Origin: CAVSMC01 sp963798655
Lineage (GTDB): Bacteria > Pseudomonadota > Gammaproteobacteria > Burkholderiales > Casimicrobiaceae
Length of the DNA stretch: 64,000 nt
Assembly: GCA_963798655.1 (NCBI GenBank)
Contig: CAWCUH010000010.1
Coordinates: 110,382 to 174,381 of the forward strand
Direction: 5' to 3'
The notes under the pieces are model-generated. The model worked only from the letters and a program-made list of their open reading frames with translations. It ran no database searches and was not told the origin of the DNA. Position 1 is the stretch's first letter. Each line of letters opens with the position of its first letter. Below, one piece after another: positions 36,260 to 46,801 of this stretch. The position numbers and the translations under genes were made by a program.

Positions 36260-36658
36260 CTAGCGTCCGGCCTCCACGTCGGGCACGCCCTTCGTGGGTG
36301 CCTGCGCGTCGCCGTCATCGCCAGGGTCAGACTCCGCGCCCGCGCCCGGCGCCGTCATCGGCGGCATCACCAGTGCGCCGCCGATCGTGCTGTCGGGCGT
36401 CGTGCTCGCCGGCGGTGCGAGGTCGATCGCCGTGCCCGGGTGACGGTTCGCATCCGGCTCCATGCGGGTCGAGCCGTCGTACGGCTTCGCGTCGCGCTGG
36501 GCGTCCCACACCGGGGCCGCTGTGCCAGCGGCGTGCGTGTCGGTTTCGTTGCGATGCCCGCTGTGCGGATTGCCCAGCGCATCGGCGGTGGCGAGCGCCG
36601 GCATCGACGCGACGGCGCCAATCGCCGACGCGAGCGCGAGCCTTTTCCATGAGGTCAT
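36260..36658 (-). CDS. Small exported protein of unknown function
   Basis: The 132-residue protein starts MTSWKRLALASAIGAVASMPALATA, a good signal peptide, and the rest is Pro/Asp/Thr-rich and probably disordered. AAAGGA lies at a proper distance before ATG 36658, and an intrinsic terminator follows the stop, so it looks like a real single-gene unit. I recognise no domain. Confidence 0.65.
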   Translation of the reverse strand: MTSWKRLALASAIGAVASMPALATADALGNPHSGHRNETDTHAAGTAAPVWDAQRDAKPYDGSTRMEPDANRHPGTAIDLAPPASTTPDSTIGGALVMPPMTAPGAGAESDPGDDGDAQAPTKGVPDVEAGR

Positions 36659-36805
36659 CGTCGTGTCCTTTCGCAATGTGCCCCGCGCGAACAGCCGGTT
36701 GCGGCGGCTGTGCGGTATCCGGCGTATGGTTGCAGCCGTATGGCGCCGCGCATGCCGGGCGGCGTCGACTGCGCGTGTAGGGCGCCCGCTACGCGGACGG
36801 CTGAA

Positions 36806-37462
36806 TCAACGCTGCGCGGCGTCCGGCGCGCGCCGGAAAGCGACCGACAAGCCGGGATCGCTCGACAAGCGCCCGCCGGCCGCTTGCACCAGGCCGGCGA
36901 GGAGCCGCAGATCCTCGACCGCCGTGGCGTCGCTCGCCGTCATGCCGCCCGGCGCTGTGAAGTCGAAGATCGCTTCGCCACCTTCGTCGCGGCCGTGAAC
37001 GTGCAGCGCGGCGCGATCGCCGGCGTGCTGCGCCGCCCACGTGCCGCACGCAAGCAGCACGTGCTGCAGCGCGCGCTCCTCGGCGCCGAGCTGTGCCGGC
37101 AGCGCGCTGAAATCGTACTCGAAGCGCAGGCGCCGACGCGCGGCCTCGTCCTTCAACAGCCGCATCACATCGGGCAATGCCGCCGACGATGCGCAAACCG
37201 AGTCGACGTCGCTCGTTGGCCATTCGGTCATGGCGCCGAGCAGAGCGACATTGCGCTCGAGCAGGTGAAGCTGCCGCTCGACGGAGCGAAGCCGCTGCTC
37301 GACCTTCGGATCCGGCGTCCCGGTGCCGGGACGCGGCTCCAGCAGCGCAGCGAGCATCGTGATGTCGTGCAGCGACCCGCGAATCGCGTGCAGCAGCGAC
37401 GGCGACGCCGTTCGCGTCGCAAGGCCGACCGCCGCGAGCGAGCGGAGCCGTTCGGATTCCAT
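36806..37462 (-). CDS. Degenerate histidine-kinase-like protein next to a sigma-54 response regulator
   Basis: A 218-residue protein. The segment LLHAIRGSLHDITMLAALL looks like a DHp (H-box) helix. The C-terminal part (residues 125-215) resembles a HATPase fold but lacks a clear N-box asparagine (the place reads ALQHVLLACGTWAAQ), and G-box motifs are weak (DFTAPGG). It may be a pseudo-kinase or phosphotransfer protein of ChpT style. It lies 37 nt downstream of the NtrC-type regulator gene on the same strand, suggesting a functional pair. Confidence 0.55.
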   Translation of the reverse strand: MESERLRSLAAVGLATRTASPSLLHAIRGSLHDITMLAALLEPRPGTGTPDPKVEQRLRSVERQLHLLERNVALLGAMTEWPTSDVDSVCASSAALPDVMRLLKDEAARRRLRFEYDFSALPAQLGAEERALQHVLLACGTWAAQHAGDRAALHVHGRDEGGEAIFDFTAPGGMTASDATAVEDLRLLAGLVQAAGGRLSSDPGLSVAFRRAPDAAQR

Positions 37463-37499
37463 CCGCCGAGCGCTCCGTTCGCGCGCCGCGTGAAGGCGG

Positions 37500-38870
<1,371 letters not shown>

Positions 38871-38997
38871 GGAGGGTGTCCTTCGGCTGTCGGGCTGCGC
38901 CCTATGTTCTACACGCAATCGAGCGTTGCGCAAGCCATTTTAAGTATATTTGCCCGCCTGACAACATTGCCGAGCGAGCGCGTTCTGCTTGTAAAGA

Positions 38998-40098
38998 TTA
39001 CAACGACGCCGGCGAGCGGGACCGGTGCGGCCGCGAGCGCGATCGGGCCTGCCGGCCGACAGCGGACGGTGCGACCGGCGGTCGCAGCGGCACGGCCGGG
39101 GGACGCAGGCAATCGAGCCAGAACCGGCGCCAGCGCAGCGAATCCTCGCAAATCCGTCCGAGGTCGCGTTCCGCCTGCCATCCGATCTCGGTGCGCGCGC
39201 GGCTCGTATCCGCCCAGCTGCTGCCGACGTCGCCATCGCGCCGCGGCTCGACGCGATACGGGACCGGCTGGCCGGTCGCGCGCTCGAAGGTGTTCATCAC
39301 TTCCAGCACCGAGTGCCCATGACCGCTGCCCACGTTGTACGTGCGGATGCCGCCGCGCCCGGCGGTCGCCTCCAGCGCGAGACGGTGCGCGCGCGCGACG
39401 TCCATCACGTGCACGTAGTCGCGCACGCCGCTGCCATCGACTGTGTCGTAATCGTCGCCGTACACGCAGAGCCGTTCGCGTACGCCGACGGCCACCTGCT
39501 CGATCATCGGCATGAGGTTGGTCGGTGCGTCGCGGGGGTCGTCGCCGAGCCGGCCACTCTCGTGACCGCCGACCGGATTGAAATGCCGAAGCACGCTAGC
39601 CGCTCCTCCGCGCGCGTGGACGACGTCGCGCACGATCATCTCCGCGACCTGCTTCGAGCGCCCGTACGGACTGGTCGGTTCGAGCGGATGCTCCTCGCCG
39701 AGCGCCGTAGAGGCGTCCGCACCGTATACGGCGGCCGACGAGCCGAGCACGAACGGACATCCGCCGGCAGCCTCGATGACGTTCGCCGTGCCGGTCACGT
39801 TGCTGCGGTAGTAGTCGGCGGGGACGCGGATCGACTCTTCGACGCTTCGCACGCCGGCGAGATGAACGACGCCGTCGAAGCAGTACGGCCGCAGCGCCGC
39901 GCGCAGCAGCTCGCCGTGGCGGATGTCGAGGCAAAGGAAACGCGGCCGCTTGCCGGCGATGGACGCGATCCGCTCCAGCACGTCGCTGCGGCTGTTCGCG
40001 AGGCTGTCGACGACGACGACGTCGTGGCCGGCGCCGATCAGCTCGACACAAACATGCGAGCCGACGTAGCCGGTACCTCCAGTGACGAGTACGCGCAT
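38998..40098 (-). CDS. galE: UDP-glucose 4-epimerase
   Basis: GalE interconverts UDP-glucose and UDP-galactose. The 366-residue SDR has the NAD motif GGTGYVG at residue 7, the catalytic serine in GSSAAVYG, the YxxxK pair in SPYGRSKQVAEM, and RHFNPVGGHESG and SGVRDYVHVMDVARAH, all typical of GalE. About 35 extra C-terminal residues rich in Pro, Arg and Ser follow the conserved end. It lies 42 nt after galU in the same operon and supplies sugar nucleotides for glycan synthesis. Confidence 0.92.
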   Translation of the reverse strand: MRVLVTGGTGYVGSHVCVELIGAGHDVVVVDSLANSRSDVLERIASIAGKRPRFLCLDIRHGELLRAALRPYCFDGVVHLAGVRSVEESIRVPADYYRSNVTGTANVIEAAGGCPFVLGSSAAVYGADASTALGEEHPLEPTSPYGRSKQVAEMIVRDVVHARGGAASVLRHFNPVGGHESGRLGDDPRDAPTNLMPMIEQVAVGVRERLCVYGDDYDTVDGSGVRDYVHVMDVARAHRLALEATAGRGGIRTYNVGSGHGHSVLEVMNTFERATGQPVPYRVEPRRDGDVGSSWADTSRARTEIGWQAERDLGRICEDSLRWRRFWLDCLRPPAVPLRPPVAPSAVGRQARSRSRPHRSRSPASL

Positions 40099-40140
40099 GG
40101 CGATTTTCCCTGCGATGTGCGCGCAGCGCGCGCGGGTGGC

Positions 40141-41085
40141 TCAGTCCTCTCCGAGGCGAGTCCTTCCAAGGCCGCGTCCCGATGCACCGCCGGTGCGCGG
40201 CGGCAGCGGTGCCGCGGCCGGCATCGCCACGGGCACCGGTGCCGGGCGCGGCGACGGTGAGCGCGAGCCACGCCATTCGGCGATCACACGCGCAAGGTCG
40301 GGGTTGCGTGACGCGACTTCCAGTTGAGCGCGCAGGAAGCCGGCCGGCGTGCCGCAATCGATGCGCCGTGCCGGAAGCTCGACTGCCCAAAGGTCTTCCT
40401 CGTCGAGCAGCAGACGGATGGCGTCGGTCAGCTGCACTTCGCCCCCGTGACCCGGCGCCGTCGCGTGCAGACAGCGAAAGATCGCCGGCGTGAACACGTA
40501 GCGCCCGACGACGCCGAGCAGCGAGGGCGCCTTGCCCGGTCCGGGCTTCTCGACGATGTCCTCGACCATGTGCCGGCGATCGAACGAGCGGGACGGCGAG
40601 ATGACGCCGTAGCTCGACGTCTGTTCCGCCGTGATCGGCTCGACCGCGATCATCGAGTGCCGCTCGCCCTCGTAGAGCGCGGTCAGCGTCGCGATGCCCT
40701 GCGTGGCGTCGACGACGAGATCGTCGGGCAGCAGCACGGCGAACGGCTCGCCGCCGACGACCCCCTCGGCGCGGAGGATCGCGTCTCCGAGGCCCCTCGG
40801 CGATGCCTGCCGCACCGTTGCGAATGTCGGCCGCGCGCCGCTCGCGCTGGTCCAGCCGTCGAAATGATCTTCGATCGCGCTCTTGTTCCTGGCGGTGATG
40901 AAGATGATCTGGTCGAGTCCTGCGGCAAGTGCTTCCTCGACGGCGAACTCGAGCACCGGGCGATCGACGATCGGCAGCAGCTCCTTCGGAACCGCACGGG
41001 TCGCCGGCAGCAACCGCGTGCCCCGGCCGGCCACGGGTAGCACGGCCTTGCGCACGTGCACCGAGGCGGTCGTGGCGAGCGGCAT
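40141..41085 (-). CDS. galU: UTP-glucose-1-phosphate uridylyltransferase
   Basis: GalU makes UDP-glucose. The 314-residue enzyme has the nucleotidyltransferase start VRKAVLPVAGRGTRLLPATRAVPKELLP, VDRPVLEFAVEEA, LPDDLVVD, VEKPGPGKAPS and GGEVQLTDAI. The last 50 residues are a Pro/Ala/Arg-rich tail not normally present. AAGGAG precedes ATG 41085. It is the first gene of a galU-galE unit. UDP-glucose also feeds UDP-glucuronate and so the UDP-xylose synthase at 56347. Confidence 0.93.
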   Translation of the reverse strand: MPLATTASVHVRKAVLPVAGRGTRLLPATRAVPKELLPIVDRPVLEFAVEEALAAGLDQIIFITARNKSAIEDHFDGWTSASGARPTFATVRQASPRGLGDAILRAEGVVGGEPFAVLLPDDLVVDATQGIATLTALYEGERHSMIAVEPITAEQTSSYGVISPSRSFDRRHMVEDIVEKPGPGKAPSLLGVVGRYVFTPAIFRCLHATAPGHGGEVQLTDAIRLLLDEEDLWAVELPARRIDCGTPAGFLRAQLEVASRNPDLARVIAEWRGSRSPSPRPAPVPVAMPAAAPLPPRTGGASGRGLGRTRLGED

Positions 41086-41911
41086 CGAATTCTCCTTGGT
41101 GAGTTTCGGCGTGCGAGAACGGCGCGGAGCCTCGCTCCGTACAGCGAAATCCGTGCCGGTCCGAATTTTTTGCTCGTGCGCGCCGGCTTCGACGCCGGCG
41201 GATCGCGCGCAACGCGCGCAATTCGCTGTGTGCGGAGAGAATTCAGTGATTCATCGCGCACGGCGCCGGCTCCGACGGCGCGCACATCCGGGACAAGCGC
41301 CGCCGGCACGTCGTGCCATATCGAAAAAAGTATCGGAACGTCGGTAAGGCTTTCGTGATATGCGACTGACATCCGACCACGGGAGCGACCGCGCGGGCGC
41401 GCGGGGAGAACGGCATACGATTTGCGTTCGCGGCGGCGTCACTCGCTTATCCCGATCCCGTGCCGCTTCCTGACGATGAACCCCTCTCGCGTGCCGCTGC
41501 CCGGAGCACGCATGATGCAAGTCTGCGACGAGCACTGGATCCGTTATCCCGGCGATGCGATCTTCCACCGCGTGTTCATGCAGGGCAATGCGAGTCCGCA
41601 CGACAAAGCGCCCGGCGGCTTCGCACGCGTGACGGCGCAGTGAGCGTGCTGGTTATGCCATGTCGCCGCGTCGGCGGCGATGGAAAAGGCGCTAACCCAG
41701 CGTGCAATATTTACGTGCTGACGGAGGAGCCGATGCGTGTGCGACCGCGCAGACGACCGCTTTTATCGTGCTGGATAAGGCCCGCACGCGGAGCGGCGCG
41801 CGCGCGCGCCGCTTGGCATGCTCGCTGCTTTGCACTGCGGGTGGCGGCGTTGCGTCGGCCATGGCCCCCGCGGGGCTCGCCGCGGCTCAACTCACTGCAA
41901 AGGAGCATCTC
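41086..41911. other. Long intergenic region upstream of galU and the GlsB gene
   Basis: About 820 bases without a convincing gene. A short open frame (41476-41643, 55 codons, starting MNPSRVPLPG) is open but has no good ribosome-binding site and no recognised family. Both flanking transcription units diverge from here, so their promoters must lie within. Confidence 0.35.
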
Positions 41912-42184
41912 GTGATCAACCTCATCGTGTGGCTCGTTGTGGGCGGCCTTCTCGGATGGATCGCCAGCATGATCATGCGCACGGACGCGCAACAGGGCGT
42001 CGGACTCAACATCATCGTGGGCATCGTGGGCGCGCTGATCGCCGGATTCGTGGTGTCGCCGCTGCTCGGCCTGCCGACGATCAACGAGGGCGCGTTCAGC
42101 GCCGGCTCGCTCGTCGTGTCGCTGATCGGCGCGATCATCCTGCTCGCCATCGTCAACCTGTTCCGCCGCGGACGCGTTCGCTGA
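41912..42184 (+). CDS. GlsB/YeaQ/YmgE family stress membrane protein
   Basis: The 90-residue protein has three hydrophobic segments: INLIVWLVVGGLLGWIASMIM, GLNIIVGIVGALIAGFVVSPLLG and SLVVSLIGAIILLAIVNLF. This is the transglycosylase-associated family of small inner-membrane proteins, often general-stress induced. The start is GTG 41912 with AAGGAG ideally spaced upstream. It is followed by other small stress-type genes on the same strand. Confidence 0.9.
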   Translation: MINLIVWLVVGGLLGWIASMIMRTDAQQGVGLNIIVGIVGALIAGFVVSPLLGLPTINEGAFSAGSLVVSLIGAIILLAIVNLFRRGRVR

Positions 42185-42215
42185 TACGCGCCGTCCTGCA
42201 GGGAGCATTGCAATC

Positions 42216-42416
42216 GTGCGCCGGGTTGATCCGACCGCCGACGGTGCCGCCGCAGCGACAGCGAGGCGGCCTGCACGCTGGCTGCTCGCGCTCGCTGCCG
42301 CCGGTGTGCTGATCGGCTGGCAGCTCGTGCGACACGGGCGGCCGCGCATCCATGCGCGGGCCGTGCAGCACGAGGTGCATCGCTGGGAGGGCGAAGGCGG
42401 CCAGGTGCTGGACTGA
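42216..42416 (+). CDS. Small membrane-anchored protein
   Basis: The 66-residue protein has one membrane helix (RWLLALAAAGVLIGWQLV) and a conserved-looking tail HEVHRWEGEGGQVLD. The start is GTG 42216 after GGGA. It follows the GlsB gene by 31 nt, probably in the same unit. Function unknown. Confidence 0.6.
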   Translation: MRRVDPTADGAAAATARRPARWLLALAAAGVLIGWQLVRHGRPRIHARAVQHEVHRWEGEGGQVLD

Positions 42417-42471
42417 CGCGAGGCGCAACTGCGCCGCGCGTCAGTCGCGCTGTCCTCTTTCGCTCGCATTC

Positions 42472-42924
42472 ATGCCGACGCCCGCGGCGCCCGCTGCCAT
42501 CGCATCAGCGCCGACGAAGGACGTCGTCGACGTCGCGATCGCGATGCTGCGCCCCGTCGTCGAAGCTGCCATCGCCGACACCGAGGTGAGCGCCGATCGT
42601 GCGCTGGTGATCGTCGTGCAGGACGACGACGCCACGCTGGGCGAGTACACGTTCGGCGACGCGGGCCGCACGCGCGTGAACTACGCGAGCTACGCACGCG
42701 ACAAGGCCGCTCTCGCGAAGCGCGAGCGCGCCGACACCTCGCTCGTGCGCGGTCGCGCGCAAGCGCGCGGCGACACCGAGTTGCCGCTCATAGGGGGCGT
42801 TCATCGTCGCGGCGTGACGATCGGCGTGAGCGGTGCGCAAGCCTGGTTCGACGAGGCGTTCGGGATCATCGTGGCCGAGCTCGTACACGCACTCGAGCAG
42901 CAACGCGTGGCCGGTGGCCCTTAA
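42472..42924 (+). CDS. Possible GlcG/HbpS-like protein
   Basis: A 150-residue protein. The order of segments, RALVIVVQDDDA..., YARDKAALAKRERAD, LPLIGGVHRRGVTIGVSGAQ and FDEAFGIIVAELVHAL, resembles the GlcG/HbpS heme-binding fold (KA-containing helix, GG-V-I-GVSGA strand, final helix), but similarity is weak and I cannot see a family-defining motif. The start at ATG 42472 lacks a good ribosome-binding site. It lies between small membrane proteins. Confidence 0.5.
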   Translation: MPTPAAPAAIASAPTKDVVDVAIAMLRPVVEAAIADTEVSADRALVIVVQDDDATLGEYTFGDAGRTRVNYASYARDKAALAKRERADTSLVRGRAQARGDTELPLIGGVHRRGVTIGVSGAQAWFDEAFGIIVAELVHALEQQRVAGGP

Positions 42925-43095
42925 GGCCGTCGCGGAAAAATTTTCTGCATTCGGCAATTTCGTCGAATCGCCGCGGCTCGATCGCACGTCGATACAACGC
43001 GATAGCGTGGCACGCGGATTGCACGCCTGCCGGGTCGTGTCGATCGGCGTATCGCATCCCGCGCATTCGCTTCGCATCGTTCCTCCGGAGTACGG

Positions 43096-43536
43096 ATGAA
43101 TCCCTATCACGATGGAATCATCGCGCCTGGCGTGCGCGACAACGACTGGGCGCATACCTCGTACGACGACATGTTCTTCGCCCGCACGCCGCGCGTCGTC
43201 GGCCGGCGCGCGCACGCTGCGGAGGGCGCGAGACTCGCCGCCGGCCGGCCGGTGTACACCCTCGCCGGCGAAGCCCTCGGCGAGGTGCTCGCGACGGTGC
43301 TCGACGCGACGACCGGACGCGTTGCGTACGCCGTCCTCGCGTGCAGCGACGCCGCGATCGGCGCCGACAAGCTCTATGCGATTCCTTCGCACGTGCTTCG
43401 CTACGATGCCGGGGCCGATTGCCACCGTGTCGACGTCACCCGCGAGCGTTTGCGGGCCGCTCCAGCGTTCGAGCGTGATCGCTGGCCGGGCGCGGACGGA
43501 CGGTGGGCGCGCGACGTCGACGCGTACTGGGAGTGA
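43096..43536 (+). CDS. PRC-barrel domain protein
   Basis: The 146-residue protein has a PRC-barrel (RPVYTLAGEALGEVLATVLDATTGRVAYAVLACSDA, then KLYAIPSHVLRYD, residues 50-115). The end WPGADGRWARDVDAYW is typical of stress-related PRC-barrel proteins of Burkholderiales. ATG 43096 follows a GGAG site. Role unknown, probably stress or envelope related. Confidence 0.85.
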   Translation: MNPYHDGIIAPGVRDNDWAHTSYDDMFFARTPRVVGRRAHAAEGARLAAGRPVYTLAGEALGEVLATVLDATTGRVAYAVLACSDAAIGADKLYAIPSHVLRYDAGADCHRVDVTRERLRAAPAFERDRWPGADGRWARDVDAYWE

Positions 43537-43565
43537 TCTGGCGCGCTCCAATCGCGCATTGAGCG

Positions 43566-44409
43566 CTACGAACGACGACGTCGACACGGCATCGGAGCCG
43601 TTCGCCGGGGCGAGTCGTCGCCGGCAACCGGTCGCAACGCTCGTCGGGCGAGAGTCGACATCTGCGCGATCGCCTCGCCGAGCGTGACCGGCGTTCGCTG
43701 CGCGAGCACGCGCGCGACGACGTCGCGCCAGTGCTCGACGACGCTCGCGACCGCCGCGTCCTGCGGGTGCAGCGCGATTCTCAACAGCCGCTGCGGCGAC
43801 GCGCGCGCGACCGCGAGCGAGATCATCGCGCGCGACATCGATCGGCGCACCGCCGACGTCGGGCTGTACCACAGCACGTCGGTCGCGCTCGTGCGTCCGT
43901 GCGGCAATCCGACGAGCGCGCGACGAAGCGACAGGTAGCGAAAGGATCGAGCGCGCTCGATCGCCGCGCGTGTCTCGTCGCTCGCGAGCCACGCGGGCGG
44001 GACGAAGCCGGTGAGCGGCCACCCAACCGCTCGCCAGCATTCGAGCGCCGCGTCGATGCGCGCGCTCGCGTCGCCGTGCCCGAGCGCGGCGAACTCGCCT
44101 TCGCATCGCGTGAGCAAACGGCGCGCGACAAAGCCGCGCGGCGTGCGCGGCGATGGCGCCTCATCGAGATGGACGAAGCCGTGCACGGCCGCCTCGTCGC
44201 CACGCGCGAGGCGCCGCTCGATCGCGTCGACGAATGCCGGCGAGCGATCGATCGCAACGGTGCGATGGTAGAACGGCACGACGAGCAGCGTCACGTGACG
44301 CGCGCCGATCGAGTCGAGCATGTCGAGCAGCGCACGGCACTGCGGCCAGGTCGCCGGCGCGACGTCGTGCAGCTCGACTGCGACCAGCGGCCGCAGCTCA
44401 GCCGCTCAT
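43566..44409 (-). CDS. Polysaccharide deacetylase-like (DUF2334) protein, probable frameshift at its start
   Basis: The family is a divergent polysaccharide deacetylase. From the first in-frame ATG (44321) the protein is 251 residues and contains VTLLVVPFYH, EAAVHGFVHLDE and GFVPPAWLAS, but it would lack the metal-binding VELHDVAPAT motif. That motif is encoded upstream in the same frame (to 44399) with no ATG, GTG or TTG. An ATG at 44409 overlaps the upstream glycosyltransferase stop in an ATGA junction, yet meets a TGA after three codons; dropping the single T at 44400 (complement strand) would join this ATG to the motif. So a one-base insertion, real or technical, is likely. Confidence 0.75.
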
Positions 44410-45581
44410 GCGATCTGCTCGCGCAGCACGCGCGCAGCCGCACCGTGCACGACGGTCGCGTACTGCTGCAGCAGGCCGCGGAATACACGGTCCCAGCCGA
44501 AGTTGCGCTCGGCGCGCGCGCGCGCCGCGTCTCCGAGCGCCTCGCGATCGCGATCGTAGAGCACGGCAACGCCAGCAGCGAGATCGCTCGCGCTGCCCGC
44601 TCGAACGAGCACGCCGCAGTCCGGCGTGACGATCTCCGGCGCAGCGCCGTCGGCGGCCGCCACGATGGGCACGCCGCACGCCATGGCCTCGACCAGCGCG
44701 AGACCGAAGCTTTCGCGCTCGCCGGCTTGCACGAACGCATCGACGCCGCCGACGATCGCCGCCAACCGCTTCGGATCGCGCTCGAACGGAAGCACGGTCA
44801 CGTTCGCCGGCAGCGGCGGCAGGCACGGTCCGCTGCCGATCAGCAGGAGGTGATAGGGCTTGCCGAGTCGTCGAAACGCGTCCACGAGCAGCGGCATGTT
44901 CTTCGCCGGCGCGAAGCGGCCGGCAAATACGCACAGTCGCGCGTCGCGCGGAAGACCGAGCCTCTCGCGCAACGCGCGATGGCGGCGCGACGGATGAAAG
45001 AGCTCGGCGTCGACGCCGAGCGGGCACACCGCGACATCGTGCACGCCCCATTCGATCAGCCGCTGCTTCATGTACTCGCTCGGCGCGAGCACGCGGTCGG
45101 CGTTGCCGAACACACGACAGGCGTACGTCTTCATCGTGCGGCCGGCGACGCTGCCGTAGCGCGAGCGCGCGTCGCGCACGAGGTCGGTGTGGCAGAACGC
45201 GATCACCGGCGTGCCCGACACGCGACGGGCGCGGAACGCCGCGATCGCGACCGGTCCGGGATCGCCTACCTCCACGACGTCCGGTCCATGCTCGGCGATC
45301 AGCCTGCTCCAGCGGCCGGTATCGAGCGGCATGCGCGAGCGAAGTCCCGGCACAGGCCGGCAGTGCACGAACGTCTCGCCGTGCAGCCCCATGCCGTTGC
45401 GCTCGCCGGGCACGAGCAGCGAATGGCGCATGCGCGTTCGGCGCGTGAGCCACCGGCGCTTGGCGAGCAGATAACGAACGACGCCCCCGCCGTTAGGCGA
45501 GTAGAGCATCGTGGTGTCGAGAACGTGCACGCGCAGTGCGGCGCCGAGCCGCGGCTTCGCCCGCGCGCCGTTGTTCGTCAA
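44406..45581 (-). CDS. GT4-family glycosyltransferase
   Basis: The 391-residue GT-B glycosyltransferase has an N-terminal glycine-rich acceptor region (YSPNGGGVVRYLL) and the C-terminal donor site: CVFAGRFAPAKNMPLLVDAF and ESFGLALVEAMACGVPIVAA, with the E-x7-E motif. The donor is probably a nucleotide sugar; the acceptor is unknown. The start is TTG 45581, overlapping the DUF883 stop (TTGA); the stop overlaps the deacetylase ATG. The pair with a deacetylase suggests glycan assembly and modification. Confidence 0.87.
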   Translation of the reverse strand: MTNNGARAKPRLGAALRVHVLDTTMLYSPNGGGVVRYLLAKRRWLTRRTRMRHSLLVPGERNGMGLHGETFVHCRPVPGLRSRMPLDTGRWSRLIAEHGPDVVEVGDPGPVAIAAFRARRVSGTPVIAFCHTDLVRDARSRYGSVAGRTMKTYACRVFGNADRVLAPSEYMKQRLIEWGVHDVAVCPLGVDAELFHPSRRHRALRERLGLPRDARLCVFAGRFAPAKNMPLLVDAFRRLGKPYHLLLIGSGPCLPPLPANVTVLPFERDPKRLAAIVGGVDAFVQAGERESFGLALVEAMACGVPIVAAADGAAPEIVTPDCGVLVRAGSASDLAAGVAVLYDRDREALGDAARARAERNFGWDRVFRGLLQQYATVVHGAAARVLREQIA

Positions 45582-45868
45582 TAACGCCGCGACAGGCGTC
45601 CGACCACAAAGCCCGCCACCAGCACAACGGCGAGCGCCTGCAACGGATGTGTCGAAGTGTAACGCAGGGCGTGCTCGAGTGCCTGGTTGGCCTGGCTCCC
45701 TAACCGGTCGGCGACGTCGGCCGCACCCTCGGCGACCTCATCGACCGTCTTTCGCGTGCGCTGCGCGACGTCGTCGACGGCGTTGCGCGCGGTGCCGGCG
45801 AGCTCATCGGCAATTCGGCTGCCGCGTTCAACGGCCCGTTCACGTGTTTGCGTCGTGTCGATTGCCAT
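45578..45868 (-). CDS. DUF883 (ElaB/YqjD-like) family protein
   Basis: A 96-residue tail-anchored protein: a long amphipathic helix (residues 10-70) and a C-terminal membrane segment (PLQALAVVLVAGFVVGRL) ending RRY. E. coli relatives bind ribosomes at the membrane in stationary phase; that role is inferred here. It is the first gene of the leftward unit with the glycosyltransferase and deacetylase. Confidence 0.88.
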   Translation of the reverse strand: MAIDTTQTRERAVERGSRIADELAGTARNAVDDVAQRTRKTVDEVAEGAADVADRLGSQANQALEHALRYTSTHPLQALAVVLVAGFVVGRLSRRY

Positions 45869-46000
45869 AAGCCATCCTCGTCGAGAGCGTTGCCGATTGT
45901 AGAGCGTCTCCGCGTGCGCTGCGCGCGTCGAGCGTTGCGAATGCGGCGGACGGCGCGAGCCGCCCGCCTGGCTGCTTGCGGGTGACCGGCAATGCAGCGA

Positions 46001-46387
46001 TTACTTGCCCTTGTCCTTCGAGTTCGGATTCGTCGCGTCGCTTGCCGACGAGCTCGACGTCGAAGCGGACGACGAGCCCGGTGATGTCGACGACGAGGAT
46101 GACGACGGCGACGTGCCGCTCATCGCTGACGACGAGCTCGGGGACATCGAGCTCGGCGACGAGCTCGACGAAGCGGTGGAGCTCGGCGTCGACGACGTGT
46201 CGCTCGACGACGATGGCGCCGTCGACGAAGAGCTGCTCGACATCGGTGGCGTCGACGGGGTCGACGTCGTGGACGAGCTGCTCGACGACGGCGGCGTCGT
46301 GGGCGTGGTTTCCTGTTTTTGCTGGCAGCCGACGAGCGCGGCGACTACGGCGGCTGCGGCTGCGGTCATCATGAACCGATTCATCAT
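46001..46387 (-). CDS. Serine-rich lipoprotein
   Basis: A 128-residue protein with lipobox LVGC (Cys21) after a short signal peptide (MMTAAAAAVVAALVGC) and AAGGAG before the ATG at 46387. The mature part is almost entirely Ser, Thr and Pro (runs of up to six Ser) and ends SKDKGK. It is low complexity and probably a disordered, surface-exposed or glycosylated lipoprotein. The opposite strand is also open over most of the length but has no start signals. Confidence 0.7.
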   Translation of the reverse strand: MMNRFMMTAAAAAVVAALVGCQQKQETTPTTPPSSSSSSTTSTPSTPPMSSSSSSTAPSSSSDTSSTPSSTASSSSSPSSMSPSSSSAMSGTSPSSSSSSTSPGSSSASTSSSSASDATNPNSKDKGK

Positions 46388-46801
46388 GGCTCCTTCGTGA
46401 AGTAGAGTTTTCGGGCGACAGCGTGCAAGGGCTAGCAGGTTTGGTGCCAAGCGGCGGCTGCCTGCGGCACGCCGCGCAATGCCCACAACGGCCACGCGCG
46501 TAAAGCCGATTCCGCTCGACGGATCAACACTCCCGCGTACTCGCCAGGTTCGGCTCGCCCGCCATCAACGCATCTTGTGCGGACGTTTGCACGGATGTCC
46601 GGTAAACATTGCTCGGGTGCAGTGTCGTGTTTCCAAAGCGACGTGCACATCTTCCGCTCGCGGCCGAGGCGAGCATCAGAGTGCGGCGGACATGGCGCGT
46701 TCGTGCATCGGCATGCGCTTTGCAGTACCGCGCGCATCCCGAAACAACGCGACGAGCGCGCATCGCGACTCGACACGCGAAAGTATTCTTCAGGAGTCAT
46801 C
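46388..46801. other. Intergenic region upstream of the glycan operon
   Basis: About 410 bases with no supported gene and no clear promoter match. It must contain the promoter of the long rightward operon beginning at 46802. Confidence 0.4.

Noticed and set aside
41476..41643. Short open frame MNPSRVPLPG... upstream of the GlsB gene
   Set aside because: No ribosome-binding site, family or coupling to neighbours; left as part of the intergenic description.
46005..46400. Acidic open frame opposite the serine-rich lipoprotein
   Set aside because: It mirrors the Ser codons of the lipoprotein gene and has no start signals; the lipoprotein has a signal peptide, lipobox and ribosome-binding site.
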